DNA of 64,000 bases from BOG-932 sp965276835 (lineage in GTDB: Bacteria; Pseudomonadota; Alphaproteobacteria; BOG-932; Roseiterribacteraceae): NCBI GenBank assembly GCA_965276835.1, contig OZ255631.1:4464001-4528000 (forward strand), written 5' to 3'. The notes under the pieces were generated by a model that saw nothing but the letters and a program-made list of their open reading frames with translations, searched no databases and was not told the origin of the DNA. The position numbers and the translations under genes are program-made. Positions 33,325-43,830 of the stretch are shown here, piece after piece. Each line of letters starts with the position of its first letter. The first letter of the stretch is position 1.

Positions 33325-35282
33325 GACGCCGCGCGCGGCACGCCGATCGGTTGGTCCACGATTCGATTCTTGGGCAGGATCAACGTCACCGTCGTTCCCA
33401 CGCCCGGTTTGCTGTCGATCTTCAATGTTCCGCCATGCTGCTCGATCAGGGCCTTGGTGATCGTCAGGCCAAGGCCCGTGCCGGTGTGGCTGCGGTGAAA
33501 CGCGGATTCGACCTGGCCAAAGGGCGATAACACCTTGGGAATGTCGGGTGGGGCGATGCCGATGCCGGTGTCGGATACCGCGATCTCCAACGCGCCGTTG
33601 GATTCGAACCGTGCGGTAATGCCGACCGCGCCGCCGGCGCCGGTAAATTTAAGCGCATTCGACAGCAAGTTGGACAGGCATTGCTTCAGCTTGCCGGCAT
33701 CGACCAGCAGGATCGGCGGCGGCTTCGGCAGGTCGACGGAAAATGCCAGGTTGGCCAGTTGGAAACGGGCACCGAACAGATTGCGTGACGACTCGATCAG
33801 CGTCTCCAGTCCGACCTCGCTTTCGCGCAGTTCGCTATGCCCGGCTTCGACCTTGGACAGGTCCAGAATCTCGTTGATCAGCGACAGCAAGTGCTTTCCG
33901 GACGTGTTGATGTCCACCGCGTAGGCATCGTATTTCTCCGGTGGATTATTGCCGAAAACGCGATTCATGATGATCTCGGAAAAGCCGATGATCGCGTTCA
34001 GCGGCGTGCGCAACTCGTGGCTCATATTGGCCAGGAATTCCGATTTCGAACGGTTCGCAATCTCCGCCTTCTCTTTCTCCGCCCGCAGGTTCTGCGCCGC
34101 TTCCACCGCGGCGGTAATGTCGCTGCCGACGCCGCGATAACCGAGAAACCGGCCGGCGGGGTCGAAATACGGTTTGGCCGACACCGAAAGATAGATCACG
34201 GTGCCGTCCGGCTTCGGGTAACGCAGGCGCATGTCGCGCATTGTCTGCTGCGCCAGGAACGGGGCCAGTCGCTCCGCGCTTTCCGGATCGGCGGCATAGG
34301 TGCGCAGGAATTCGGTCGCGTCCTCGCCTAGAACATCGCATGCCGCCGTACCGGTCAGGGAGAAGAACAGTTCCGAAAGAAAGGTCATTTTCCGGTCGCT
34401 ATCGACCTCCCAATACCAGTCGGAAGCAACCTCGGCATAATCGCGGAAACGGTTTTCGCTGGATGTCAGCTCGCGGTCCAACGCGACCTGCCGATAGAAC
34501 AGGCGGGCCGCCAGCGTCATGCCGAACACCCACAGCAGCACCGTCGCCGCGATCAACGTCGTCGAAACGATCTTTTTGGCCGACCCGGCGGCGGCGTTCA
34601 TGCTGGCCAGAAAGCGGTCTTCCAGGACAGTCAACCGCTCGTCGATCTGACGGATCGCGGCGAGTTGCGCCGCCTGTGTCGTGGGATCGTCGGCCGGATG
34701 CGCCTTGATGTCGGCACCCAGCCGGGACAGCGCCTCGACCTGCACGTCGGCGGTCCTCCAGTCGGTCACGGCCGTCTTGAACGGCGGCCACCATTTCAGC
34801 GTCCGGTATCGCCGGATGATCTTGCCGACATCGTCCGGCGGATTTTTCCCGCGCAGCAGGCCCTCGACAGCGACAGACCGATCGAACGTATCGCCCTGCA
34901 TCGCCAGCCGTGCGTCGCGGTCGCCCAGCGGGACAGCCAGGCCGCTCTGGAAAACGTCGAAATCGTCCTGGCTGTGCGACGTGACGAAGCGGTTCAGGCT
35001 GACGACCGCGATCTTTTGCGATTTGGCGTAGAAAGCAGCCCCAACCGAGTAGGCGCGCGTGCTGTCCACCACGTCCACGGCCAGCCATCCCGCGGCAAGA
35101 TCGATGATCAGCAGGATGGCGAACCCGACGCCCAGGTGGCTGACCCGCCTGCCGGTTCGCCGGTTCTCGGCGGTCGTCTTGTCGCCATTGCCCATGCGCG
35201 AAACCAACTGCGTCAAACCCCCGGTAGCATTGCCGTGGGTTGGGGGAGCTCCAGAGCGTTTAATTTGCCGCGAATTTTTCAT
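33321..35282 (-). CDS. PAS-domain sensor histidine kinase
   Basis: The 653-residue protein has two membrane segments (about residues 50-72 and 239-262) with a 160-residue periplasmic sensor of no recognised family between them. A PAS domain spans about 282-392, then a HisKA domain with H422 in ANMSHELRTPLNAII and an HATPase with NLLSNALKF, DTGIGIAPPD and GTGLGLTITKALIE. It autophosphorylates and would signal to an unlinked regulator; no response regulator is adjacent. Start ATG 35282 has AAGG upstream. Its stop overlaps queC tail to tail. Confidence 0.85.
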   Translation of the reverse strand: MKNSRQIKRSGAPPTHGNATGGLTQLVSRMGNGDKTTAENRRTGRRVSHLGVGFAILLIIDLAAGWLAVDVVDSTRAYSVGAAFYAKSQKIAVVSLNRFVTSHSQDDFDVFQSGLAVPLGDRDARLAMQGDTFDRSVAVEGLLRGKNPPDDVGKIIRRYRTLKWWPPFKTAVTDWRTADVQVEALSRLGADIKAHPADDPTTQAAQLAAIRQIDERLTVLEDRFLASMNAAAGSAKKIVSTTLIAATVLLWVFGMTLAARLFYRQVALDRELTSSENRFRDYAEVASDWYWEVDSDRKMTFLSELFFSLTGTAACDVLGEDATEFLRTYAADPESAERLAPFLAQQTMRDMRLRYPKPDGTVIYLSVSAKPYFDPAGRFLGYRGVGSDITAAVEAAQNLRAEKEKAEIANRSKSEFLANMSHELRTPLNAIIGFSEIIMNRVFGNNPPEKYDAYAVDINTSGKHLLSLINEILDLSKVEAGHSELRESEVGLETLIESSRNLFGARFQLANLAFSVDLPKPPPILLVDAGKLKQCLSNLLSNALKFTGAGGAVGITARFESNGALEIAVSDTGIGIAPPDIPKVLSPFGQVESAFHRSHTGTGLGLTITKALIEQHGGTLKIDSKPGVGTTVTLILPKNRIVDQPIGVPRAAS

Positions 35283-35541
35283 ATTCGCGCCTTGCCGGGC
35301 GCTTTCTGGAAAGAGGAAACGCGCAGCGAGCGGCACAATACATTGTTTCAGGTCCGGTTCGTAGCCGTGATCGGCGTTGGATACTGTGCTTCCCCCAAAT
35401 AACGCACAGCGCCGTTTACTTCGGTAAGCAATTTCCGCGCCAATCTTCTAGCGGATTGATTTTGCATCCGTCCAGCGGAGGATTTATTTCACGTTGTAAA
35501 CAATTCCGACATTCAGAAGCACGCATCTGCCGCGCGAAGCG
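35283..35541. other. Intergenic gap between kinase and tamB
   Basis: The 259-base gap is lower in GC than its flanks and must hold the kinase promoter and the end of the tamB transcript. I see no gene, strong terminator or repeat in it. Confidence 0.4.
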
Positions 35542-38500
35542 TCAGTAATCCAGCGAGTATTTCGCGCCGAATCCACTGCCGGTCGCATTGCCGAAGGTAG
35601 AGTTGACCGAGATGTTGGGTGTGATCTCTACCTCGACCATCGCCTGGCTGCCGGAGGTGCCGGCAAGTCCCTGCTGCACGCCGACGAAGACCCCGTTGGC
35701 GATATATTTGCCGCCGGTGACAGTGGTGCCTTTGGCCTGACCCTGCGTGCCGTTGGGGTTCGCACCACCGGAGCCCAAATCCAACCGGTCCAGCCCGATG
35801 GTGCTGCGCACCTTGTCCATGATCCCGGGACCGCCCTGGGCCAATGTCGCGGCCGCGGCGGCCAGTTGGATGCCCTGGCTCGGCGTCAATGAGCCGACAT
35901 TCGATCCGAACAGCACGCGGGCCAGGATTTCATCCCGCGGCAAGGCGGGGGTCGAACTCAGCGCGATCTTCGGGGCCTGCGCGGTGCCGGTCACATTGAC
36001 CTGTGCCGTGACGGACGAGGCGGTGACGCTGGCCTGCACGTCCAGGGTCGGGTCGATGGTTTGCCCGCCGGGAAAGCCGATGACGCCGCGGTCGATATTG
36101 AAATTCTGGCCCAGCAGGCTGATCGACCCGTTGTTCACCGACAATTGCCCGGTCAATACGGGGCCGGCGGTGGTGCCGCCGACATCGACATGGCCGCGCC
36201 ATTCGCTGGTGACGCCATGGCCGCGCACAAAAATCTGCCCCGGTGCATCCAGCGCGATATTCAGCGCGATGGGCGCCAGCGGCTCCGCCTTGGGCGCCTC
36301 GCCCTTGTCCCGCCCGCCGATTTCGTGAACGTCCAGCACCACGACGCTGGCCGGCAGGCGGTCGGGGATGTAGAGCTCGGCCTTGCGCACGCCCAGCTTG
36401 CCCGACGCGGTCATACCCTTGAGGTTGCCGTCGAGCTTCAGATCGCCGTCTGCGGCAATCGTCATATTGTCCCCGCGCGCGACCAGCAGGTCGGTAAAGT
36501 TCAGGCCGAAATCAACTTTCGCAGGCGAGACGCCCAGGTCGATGGCGCCCGAGGCCTGCACCTTGCCGGACTTGCCGTCGGTCGCGGTCAGATGGTCCAG
36601 CCGGAAGCGGCTGCCGTCGCCCTGGACGGCGAGGTCGATGGCATCCAGCTCGGTGCCCAGCGCCATGTTGGCATAATGCCCGCCCGTGACGGCGATGCGT
36701 CCGTCCGGCTTGGGCGCATCCATCGTCCCGCCGATGGCGACGTCGATGGTGAAGCCGCCGGTGATCCTGTCTTCGCCCAGCGGAACGCTCGAGGTCAGAT
36801 TCTCCAGCCGGCCGCTGCCGGCGATCTTCAACGCCAAGAGCGCATTGCGGGGCACGCCGGGCGTCAGTTTCACCAGGTCGAAGGCGAAGGGGGCCGATCC
36901 GGTCAGCGATAACGAATCGCCCGAACCGGTCGAGACCTTGGCGTTCAGGTTGGCGCGTTCGCCCTGCCAGTCGGCATTGGCGGCGAGGCTGAGATTGGGG
37001 CGCGGCAGCGGGCCGTCGGTTTCCAGGTCCAGCCCCTTGGTCGACAGGGTCAAACGCGCCGCCGGCCGCTGCGGCGAGCCGGTCATCGTCAGATGCCCGT
37101 CCAGAGTTCCGGCGACAAAGGGCTGACCGGCCAGCAAGGCAAGGGGGTGCAGCGGCAGTTGCCGGACAGTCACATCGGCGGTTGCGCTCTTGGGCGACAA
37201 AGCCGCCTCGCCGACGATGGTCCCGCCATCGACATCGATACTGAGCCCGGCGATGCGATAAGCGTCCGGCCCGACGGTGATCGTCGCCGGCTTGGTGAGC
37301 GACAGGGAGTTCTTGCCCATCCGCGCGGTCAAGCTCGCCAGGCGGAGCGTATCGACGCCCTTTGCCTGGACCGCCGACCCGGCCATGTCGACCGCGACCG
37401 CATCGTGCGCCCGCCCGGCGGCGTGCATGTGGAAATCTGTTGTCGCGCCCTTGGCCGCGACATGCGCGTCGGCGGTGGTGATCGCGCCGCCATCGGCCGA
37501 CAGGCCGGCGACAACCAGATCGATTGTCGCGTTTTTCTTGTTCAGGTCGCCGGACAGGCTGCCGGTCACGCCGGCATGGGTGATGCCGATGGAATGCGGG
37601 CTGGCACCCAGGGCGAACTTGTCGAGCGCCAGCTTGATCGGCCCTGCCTGGCCGTTCGCCGGCAGGTTGACGGACAGCGACATCTGCCCGGCCAGTTGCT
37701 GCCCGGCGATACCGGACCAGATCGACAAGTCGCCGACCGTGCCATCGATTTTGCCGGTGAAGCGCTGATGCGTCGGATCGGCCAGCAGCGCGGCGGTGAC
37801 CGTTCCGCCGGTGCCTGCGAGCTTGAGCTGGTTTACGCGATAGGCTGCATTGCCATCCGCCGCCTTCTCGACGCTGACGGTTCCGTCGATGGATTCGATA
37901 AGCTTCCCCGAGGCCACATGGCTGTTGACGGTGGTCACGCCGTTCAACCCATTTGGCGATCGGACCTTGGCGTCGACATGGTCGATCCGCGTCGCGCCGA
38001 AGACCAGCCGGTCCAGGGTGGCATCGGCGTCGATTGCGGGCGCATCCAACGTGCCGCCGATCTTGGCGGTCAGCGTACCCGTTCCGGCCAATGGGCTTGA
38101 GGCCGCGGCCGACAGCGCCTTCAGGTCGGGCAGGTTGGCGGACAGCGATCCGTCCACGGCGCCGGTCGTCGGTATGAAGTTTCCGTCGGCCTTCACGCTC
38201 GCCCGGCCTGTCGTCAGCGCCAGTTTGCCGAGTGCGATCTTGCCGTCCGCCGTCCGCGTGCCTGTTGCCTCCAGCGTCGTCGTTCCGGCCAACAAGGCGT
38301 CGGCCGCTGGGATGCCGGTGCGCAATTTGTCGCCGGTGCCATTCAGCGTCAGCGCAACGGTCTTGTCGGCGGATGTCCTCGCCTCGACATCGAGATTGAG
38401 CGTTCCGCCCGCGGTCTGGCCGAACAATTTGCCCAGCACCGAAAGGTCGCCTGCCGTAAAGGACGCCTTGCCCGCGGCCGCGCCGTTCTTGAAATCGCCG

Positions 38501-39888
38501 GCGCCTTTGACCGTCACGCCGCCGCCGTCGGCGGTCAGCTCCTTGACCGACACCAGTGTGCCCTGCGTGTCGGTGGCGCCTGCGAAATGGATGGATAGCG
38601 GGCCATAGCCGCCGCCCGTCGCCGTGTCGCGCAGATTGGACGCCTTGGCGTCCAGCGTGATGTCGAACAATGGGTTTTGCGCGGTCGCGCCCGGCTTGCC
38701 GTTGGCCAGGACGTTCATCGTCAGGCCGTCGACCGCGATATCGCCGAAGGTCAGCTGTCCTTGCTGCGCCAGCGTCATCTTCGGGCGGTCGGCGGTGCCG
38801 GCAAGGGTCAGATCGACAGCGAGCGTTCCGGCCGTCGGTTTGCCGGCCAGTGGCGTGGCAGCCGCGAGGTCGCGGGCGGCGATATGCGCCTTACCGTTCA
38901 ACTGTCCGCCGTCGGAACGGCTTCCCTCGGCTTCCAAAGTTACGGCGGCAAAACCGAGATGCGACGGGGCCAGGACCACGCCGCTCTTGTCGTCGGCGGT
39001 CACCGCGATATCGAAGGTGAAGTCGTCGCCGACGATCGGCTTGGTATCCTCGGCCAGCAGCGGCCCCAGGGCCGCGTCGCCTTTCAGCGCGAAGCGTGTT
39101 TGAGCGGTCTTTGCTATGTCGATGGTCGCCGCGCTGTGGATGTCATGCCCGGCGGTCAGCTGGAACTTGCCCTGCCAGCCGGACAGCGGGCCGTCGCCGT
39201 TCAGCGTGACGCGAAGCGGCAGATGGTCGGTGCGGGCCGCTGCCGCGTCCATCAGGATGCCGGTCGGCTCGTCGATATTCAATTTGAGCGCAAGCAGGTT
39301 GGCCGGCTGGTCGAAATGCGCCTCCAGCGTGCCGGTTCCGGGCTGTCCATCGGTTCGGGCCAGTGTCACCGCCAGATCGGCGCGGTCGCCGGTCAGCAGG
39401 CCATGCGCCTGGATCGAGGCTTCGGCATTGTCGCCGCCGGCCACGGTGGGCGACAGGATGAACCGGCCGACCGAAAGGCTGCGCAGATCGACCCCGACCG
39501 GGAGGCGCGGCAGCGCAAATCCCGATGAGCTGGTCTGTCCGGAAGGCGCGGGCTGCCGCAAGACGGTGATCGACGCGGCGGACAGATTGTCGATCCGCGC
39601 CCGTCCACGCAGCAGCGCCGATGGCGACCAGGCCAACGCGGCATGGTCGATATCGAGCCACGGGCCGCCGGCGTCGGCCAGTTCGATCCGGTCGATCCGC
39701 ATATTGAACGGCACCAGCCCGTCGATCCGGCCAATGCGGATCGTGTTCCCTGGCGCGGACAAAGATGCATTCAGAGTGGCGGTCAGCCGGCCCTTGGCCC
39801 AGCCGGTTTGCAGCAATCCGAAACCGGCCGCGCCCAATGCGGCGATGCCGGCAACAGTGCCGAGTGCGATTTTACCGGCGCGGCGCAT
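35542..39888 (-). CDS. tamB: Translocation and assembly module protein TamB
   Basis: The 1448-residue protein has an N-terminal membrane anchor (ALGTVAGIAALGAAGFGLLQT) followed by a long beta-rich repeat region, typical of the AsmA/TamB bridge-like lipid transport superfamily, and the DUF490 domain at the end (about 1100-1448). It spans the periplasm and with TamA inserts or supplies outer membrane components. Its ATG shares the last base of the TamA stop (TAATG), so the two are cotranslated. The many VDVT/LA-rich repeats are of low complexity but in one clear frame. Confidence 0.92.
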   Translation of the reverse strand: MRRAGKIALGTVAGIAALGAAGFGLLQTGWAKGRLTATLNASLSAPGNTIRIGRIDGLVPFNMRIDRIELADAGGPWLDIDHAALAWSPSALLRGRARIDNLSAASITVLRQPAPSGQTSSSGFALPRLPVGVDLRSLSVGRFILSPTVAGGDNAEASIQAHGLLTGDRADLAVTLARTDGQPGTGTLEAHFDQPANLLALKLNIDEPTGILMDAAAARTDHLPLRVTLNGDGPLSGWQGKFQLTAGHDIHSAATIDIAKTAQTRFALKGDAALGPLLAEDTKPIVGDDFTFDIAVTADDKSGVVLAPSHLGFAAVTLEAEGSRSDGGQLNGKAHIAARDLAAATPLAGKPTAGTLAVDLTLAGTADRPKMTLAQQGQLTFGDIAVDGLTMNVLANGKPGATAQNPLFDITLDAKASNLRDTATGGGYGPLSIHFAGATDTQGTLVSVKELTADGGGVTVKGAGDFKNGAAAGKASFTAGDLSVLGKLFGQTAGGTLNLDVEARTSADKTVALTLNGTGDKLRTGIPAADALLAGTTTLEATGTRTADGKIALGKLALTTGRASVKADGNFIPTTGAVDGSLSANLPDLKALSAAASSPLAGTGTLTAKIGGTLDAPAIDADATLDRLVFGATRIDHVDAKVRSPNGLNGVTTVNSHVASGKLIESIDGTVSVEKAADGNAAYRVNQLKLAGTGGTVTAALLADPTHQRFTGKIDGTVGDLSIWSGIAGQQLAGQMSLSVNLPANGQAGPIKLALDKFALGASPHSIGITHAGVTGSLSGDLNKKNATIDLVVAGLSADGGAITTADAHVAAKGATTDFHMHAAGRAHDAVAVDMAGSAVQAKGVDTLRLASLTARMGKNSLSLTKPATITVGPDAYRIAGLSIDVDGGTIVGEAALSPKSATADVTVRQLPLHPLALLAGQPFVAGTLDGHLTMTGSPQRPAARLTLSTKGLDLETDGPLPRPNLSLAANADWQGERANLNAKVSTGSGDSLSLTGSAPFAFDLVKLTPGVPRNALLALKIAGSGRLENLTSSVPLGEDRITGGFTIDVAIGGTMDAPKPDGRIAVTGGHYANMALGTELDAIDLAVQGDGSRFRLDHLTATDGKSGKVQASGAIDLGVSPAKVDFGLNFTDLLVARGDNMTIAADGDLKLDGNLKGMTASGKLGVRKAELYIPDRLPASVVVLDVHEIGGRDKGEAPKAEPLAPIALNIALDAPGQIFVRGHGVTSEWRGHVDVGGTTAGPVLTGQLSVNNGSISLLGQNFNIDRGVIGFPGGQTIDPTLDVQASVTASSVTAQVNVTGTAQAPKIALSSTPALPRDEILARVLFGSNVGSLTPSQGIQLAAAAATLAQGGPGIMDKVRSTIGLDRLDLGSGGANPNGTQGQAKGTTVTGGKYIANGVFVGVQQGLAGTSGSQAMVEVEITPNISVNSTFGNATGSGFGAKYSLDY

Positions 39889-41690
39889 TAGAAAGCCTGC
39901 CCCAGGCTGACATAGATCTGGAACGGGCGGTCGCCGTCGCGCTTGTGCAGCGGTGCGGCCACGTCCAAGCGCACGGGGCCCAGGCCGGTATAATAGCGCA
40001 GCCCGATGCCCGCCCCGATCAGCAGGCGTTTGCTGAGGTCGGGCAGGCTGCTGTCATAGACATTGCCGGCATCGACGAACGGCACCAACCCGATTGTTTC
40101 GGTCAGCTTGTAACGCAGCTCGACGCTGGCCTCGAACGACGACAGGCCGCCGATCGGGTCGTCATGGATGCCGATCGGGCCGCCATGCTGGAAGGCATAG
40201 CCGCGGATCGAGCCGCCGCCGCCGGCATAGAAGCGGTGGTCCTTGGGCAGGTCGTTCAGGCTGACGCCCGCCGTTCCGGCAAGGGCGGCGGACGCGGCCA
40301 GCACATATTCGTCGGTGTCGCCCAGCCGCTGATAGATGCTGCCGTTCACCTTGCCGCTGATGAAGGTCAGGTTCGACTGGGTGGGGTCGGCATAAGGCGT
40401 GATGATAATGCCTTCGCGGTCGCCCATGGTCGGATTCAGCAGATCGTCGGTCACGTCGCGCTTGGCGTAAGCCGGGATACCGATCAGCGTGTAATGCTGC
40501 TGCAATTCGTAATCGTCGATGGTCGCATGCTCCAGCGACAGACCGGCGCCGAAGACGAGATGCTCCAGCACCTTATATTCGAAGCCGCCCGATATTTTCT
40601 CCGCCTTGCTGTCATAGGCGTCGGACGTTTCCTTATCGATAGTGATATTGGACACCAGGTCCCAGCCGGTGCCGAACATGTCGGGCCGGCGGAAATCGGC
40701 GGTCGCGGCGGATTCTTCCTGGCCGATCAGCAGGCCGAGCTTCAGATCCTCCGCCTCGCCGAACAGGTTGCGGTGTTCCCAGCTGACATTGGCGGACACG
40801 CCCTCGGTCGAGGCATAGGATGCGCCGGCGGCGATCGACCGCGGCAGGCGCTCGGTCACGTCGACCGCCATCGGAACGATGCTGGGGTCGGCGCCGTGTT
40901 CGGTCTTGATGTCGACGGTGCTGAACAGGTTGCTGGCAACCAGCACATCCCGGGTTTTTTCGACCTGGGTTACATCGTAAGGTTGCCCCTCCAGCCATTT
41001 CAGCCGGCGTTCAACATAGTCCTGCTGCAACGATTGCAGCCCGCTATAGCTGGTCGGCCCGAAATTCGCCGTTGGGCCGGGATCGATTTCATAGACGACG
41101 GTCATCTCGTGCGTGCCGTGGTCGATCGTGACCTTGCGCTGGGCGATGCGGGCGAACGGAAAGCCGTGCTGCAGGAATGTATGCTCGATAGCGAAATTGG
41201 CGCTGGCCACCGGCGCAGCAAAGGCCGGCTTGCCGATTTCCAGATGCAGCTGCTCGGTCGTGATCGCCGGCGACCCGGCCGGCAGCAGCGCACCGCCCGG
41301 GCCGGTCACAGTCACCTTGGTCAGCAGATATTGCGGGCCCGGCGTCACCGTGACGGTCACCTTGGCCGGGTTCGCCTTCATGTCGGTCGTGATCTCGACC
41401 TGGTCGTCGTAATAACCGAAGGACCGCGCCACGGCGTTGATCCGGCCCTTGTCGTCGGAAACGCGGCTGCGCAGGGCGGCGTCGGAATCCGGCGGCTTGT
41501 CGGTCATCGCCGACAGTTGCGATGCATCCGCGATGGCATCGTCCAGCGTGTCGTCTCCGGTCGGGGTAAACGTCACTTCATACGGCACGTCCGCGCGCGC
41601 AATTCCCCCGCCGATCAGAAAGATGAGGGTCCCGAATAAAATCTGCCTGGGGACTTTTGCGGTGTTCGAAGGCACTGTCGCTCTAACCAT
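39888..41690 (-). CDS. tamA: Translocation and assembly module outer membrane protein TamA
   Basis: The 600-residue protein has a signal peptide ending ARA-DV, three POTRA-like repeats in the first half and a C-terminal Omp85 16-strand barrel. The barrel signature GGGGSIRGYAF near residue 490 and the final FQIYVSLGQAF ending in Phe are as expected for BamA/TamA proteins. It forms a complex with TamB encoded next. It starts a likely operon; the NlpC gene follows 26 bases after its start on the same strand. Confidence 0.93.
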   Translation of the reverse strand: MVRATVPSNTAKVPRQILFGTLIFLIGGGIARADVPYEVTFTPTGDDTLDDAIADASQLSAMTDKPPDSDAALRSRVSDDKGRINAVARSFGYYDDQVEITTDMKANPAKVTVTVTPGPQYLLTKVTVTGPGGALLPAGSPAITTEQLHLEIGKPAFAAPVASANFAIEHTFLQHGFPFARIAQRKVTIDHGTHEMTVVYEIDPGPTANFGPTSYSGLQSLQQDYVERRLKWLEGQPYDVTQVEKTRDVLVASNLFSTVDIKTEHGADPSIVPMAVDVTERLPRSIAAGASYASTEGVSANVSWEHRNLFGEAEDLKLGLLIGQEESAATADFRRPDMFGTGWDLVSNITIDKETSDAYDSKAEKISGGFEYKVLEHLVFGAGLSLEHATIDDYELQQHYTLIGIPAYAKRDVTDDLLNPTMGDREGIIITPYADPTQSNLTFISGKVNGSIYQRLGDTDEYVLAASAALAGTAGVSLNDLPKDHRFYAGGGGSIRGYAFQHGGPIGIHDDPIGGLSSFEASVELRYKLTETIGLVPFVDAGNVYDSSLPDLSKRLLIGAGIGLRYYTGLGPVRLDVAAPLHKRDGDRPFQIYVSLGQAF

Positions 41691-41716
41691 CCTGAGCAGG
41701 GGTGGTTCCGTGATTT

Positions 41717-42460
41717 TTACGGCAGTCGCCGGACTTCAGGGTTGCCGCCCGCGCGTTCGGCGACGGTTGCGAACGGTTCGATCGTCACCGCCATGTAGTG
41801 GGCGTTGGCGTGAATGACGTTTCCGTCATCGGTGGCGATGACGACATGGCCAGGCCAGAATACCAGATCGCCGCGCCTGGGCGGGGCGTCGCCCAACACG
41901 CGGTGACCTAAAGCACAGCGTTGCGGCCCGCTGTCGCGCGGCGCGGCGATGCCGGCGGCCGCGAGCGAGAGTTGAACCAGCGCCGAGCAGTCGAGCCCAA
42001 ATGCCGTGCGGCCGCCCCACAGATACGGGGTCTCAAGAAATCGGGTCGCGGTCTTCACGATATCGGTCTCGATCGGCCCGACCTGCGCCAGATGGCGGAT
42101 ATAGATCCAGGCGCCCGGCGCGATCTCGGCAAAGCCGTTGCGCTCCGCCCCCGGCCGGACCGGCGACAGGAAGCTCAGCACGCCCAGCGCCGGGGTCTTC
42201 ATGCTGGGCTCGGGATAGACATGGGCGCGCAGCGCGCTGATCCGATGTGTCGGGTCGCTGACGGGCTTGGTCAGCGCGGATGCGAGCATGAATCCCTTAT
42301 AGCCGTCGACCAGGCTTTCGACCTCGGCCCAGTCGGCGCGGCTGAAGCTGACGGATACGTCCTCGCCGAACAAAAGTTCGGTCAACGCCTCCGCCGAGGC
42401 ATCCGGCCGCCCGCGCAGGAAGGCGCTGGGCGCGGCGACGCGCATCCGGGTCGCGGTCAT
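41717..42460 (-). CDS. NlpC/P60 family peptidase
   Basis: The 247-residue protein has a C-terminal NlpC/P60 cysteine peptidase domain. The nucleophile is the Cys in FGLDCSALVQ near residue 159, and His/Asn follow in PGHVVIATDDGNVIHANAH. The N-terminal 120 residues contain bacterial SH3-like segments that bind peptidoglycan. No signal peptide is evident, as in cytoplasmic YkfC-like recyclers of murein peptides. Start ATG 42460 overlaps the M17 peptidase stop (ATGA). Confidence 0.87.
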   Translation of the reverse strand: MTATRMRVAAPSAFLRGRPDASAEALTELLFGEDVSVSFSRADWAEVESLVDGYKGFMLASALTKPVSDPTHRISALRAHVYPEPSMKTPALGVLSFLSPVRPGAERNGFAEIAPGAWIYIRHLAQVGPIETDIVKTATRFLETPYLWGGRTAFGLDCSALVQLSLAAAGIAAPRDSGPQRCALGHRVLGDAPPRRGDLVFWPGHVVIATDDGNVIHANAHYMAVTIEPFATVAERAGGNPEVRRLP

Positions 42461-43830
42461 CGGCCGTAGCGGGTCTTCAGCATGTGGAACAATCCCCGCA
42501 ACGCGTAGGCCTCGCCGCCGACCGGTCGTCCGGGGCGGGCGCTGGCGTTCCAGGCATAGAGGTCGAAATGCGCCCATTCCGTGCCTGCCTTGACGAACTC
42601 CTGCAGGAACAAAGCCGCATGGATCGCCCCGGCAAAGGAGTTCGAGGCATTGTTGTTGATGTCGGCGATCTTGCTGTCCATGTTCCGGCGATAGGGCGCC
42701 CACAGCGGCAGCCGCCAGACCGGATCCTCGGTGGACTTGCAGGCGGCGAGGATGTCGTCGGCCAGCGCGTCGGTGCCGAACAGGGCCGGCAGGTCGGGGC
42801 CCAGCGCGACGCGGGCCGCGCCGGTCAGGGTGGCGAAATCGAACACCGCGACCGGGTTGGCCTCACAGGCGGCCGCCAGCATGTCGGCCAGCACCAGCCG
42901 GCCCTCGGCGTCGGTATTGCCGATCTCGACCGACAGGCCCGCGCGGGTACGGATCACGTCACCCGGCCGATTGGCGTTCGGTCCCACCGAATTCTCCGCG
43001 ACCGCGATCAGGACGCGCAGGCGAACCTTGAGCTTGGCCTCCATGATCATCTGGCCCAACGCCAGGGCATGGGCCGCGCCGCCCATATCCTTCTTCATCA
43101 ACCCCATGCTGGAGCCGGTCTTGATGTCCAGCCCGCCGGTATCGAAGGTGATGCCCTTGCCGCACAAGGTGATCTCGGGGTCGCCGGCATCGCCCCAGCG
43201 TATATCGACCACGCGCGGCGGCTCGGTCGCGGCCTGGCCGACGGCATAGACGGCGGGGAAATTCGAGGAAATCAGCTGATCGCCGACCGTCATATGACAG
43301 ATCGCGCCATGCGCCGCCGCCATCACGCGCGCGGCCTCGCCGAGCGCCACCGGCCCCATGTCGTTGGCCGGCAGGTTGACCAGGTCGCGCACCAGCTTGA
43401 TCGCGTCCAGTTCGCGGAAAACCCGCGCGCGGTCCGCCTGATCCGGCCACACCAGCCGGGCGGTCGGCTTGGCCTTGCCGCGATAGCGGTCGAAGGCATA
43501 GGCGCCCAACGCCCAGCCGAGCGCCAGCCGACTTGCGGCCTCGCCGTCGAGAGGCGAGTCCAGCCTGTAATCGCCCTTGGGCAGGCCGGTGGCCGCGCTT
43601 GCCAGCGCGTAAATGTCGTCGCCGCGCGAGATGCCGGCCAGCACGCGGTCGATATGGCCGTCGGCGGCGGGAATAGCCAGGAACTGCCCCGCCCCGGCGG
43701 TGAAGCCGTTGGCCGTGATCCAGGCGCGGTCGCGCGCGTCCAGCGCGTTCTGCAGGTCGGCGAATTCCGCCTGCGTAACCAGGGTCAGCGGGACGGCGTT
43801 TTCGCTGGCTTCGCACAGACTGTCGCGCAT
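42457..43830 (-). CDS. M17 leucyl aminopeptidase family protein
   Basis: The 457-residue enzyme has the M17 metal site. GKGITFDTGGLDIKTGSSMGLMKKDM near residue 240 carries Lys and Asp ligands, and GNTDAEGRLVLADML near 320 is the family signature. It removes N-terminal residues from peptides in the cytoplasm. Its start overlaps the rnhA stop by one base and its end overlaps the NlpC start, so it belongs to the same run. Together with the NlpC protein it could recycle cell-wall peptides. Confidence 0.9.
   Translation of the reverse strand: MRDSLCEASENAVPLTLVTQAEFADLQNALDARDRAWITANGFTAGAGQFLAIPAADGHIDRVLAGISRGDDIYALASAATGLPKGDYRLDSPLDGEAASRLALGWALGAYAFDRYRGKAKPTARLVWPDQADRARVFRELDAIKLVRDLVNLPANDMGPVALGEAARVMAAAHGAICHMTVGDQLISSNFPAVYAVGQAATEPPRVVDIRWGDAGDPEITLCGKGITFDTGGLDIKTGSSMGLMKKDMGGAAHALALGQMIMEAKLKVRLRVLIAVAENSVGPNANRPGDVIRTRAGLSVEIGNTDAEGRLVLADMLAAACEANPVAVFDFATLTGAARVALGPDLPALFGTDALADDILAACKSTEDPVWRLPLWAPYRRNMDSKIADINNNASNSFAGAIHAALFLQEFVKAGTEWAHFDLYAWNASARPGRPVGGEAYALRGLFHMLKTRYGR

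Noticed and set aside
39765..41639. A 624-codon plus-strand frame opposite tamA
   Set aside because: Antisense shadow in high-GC DNA with no recognisable protein features.
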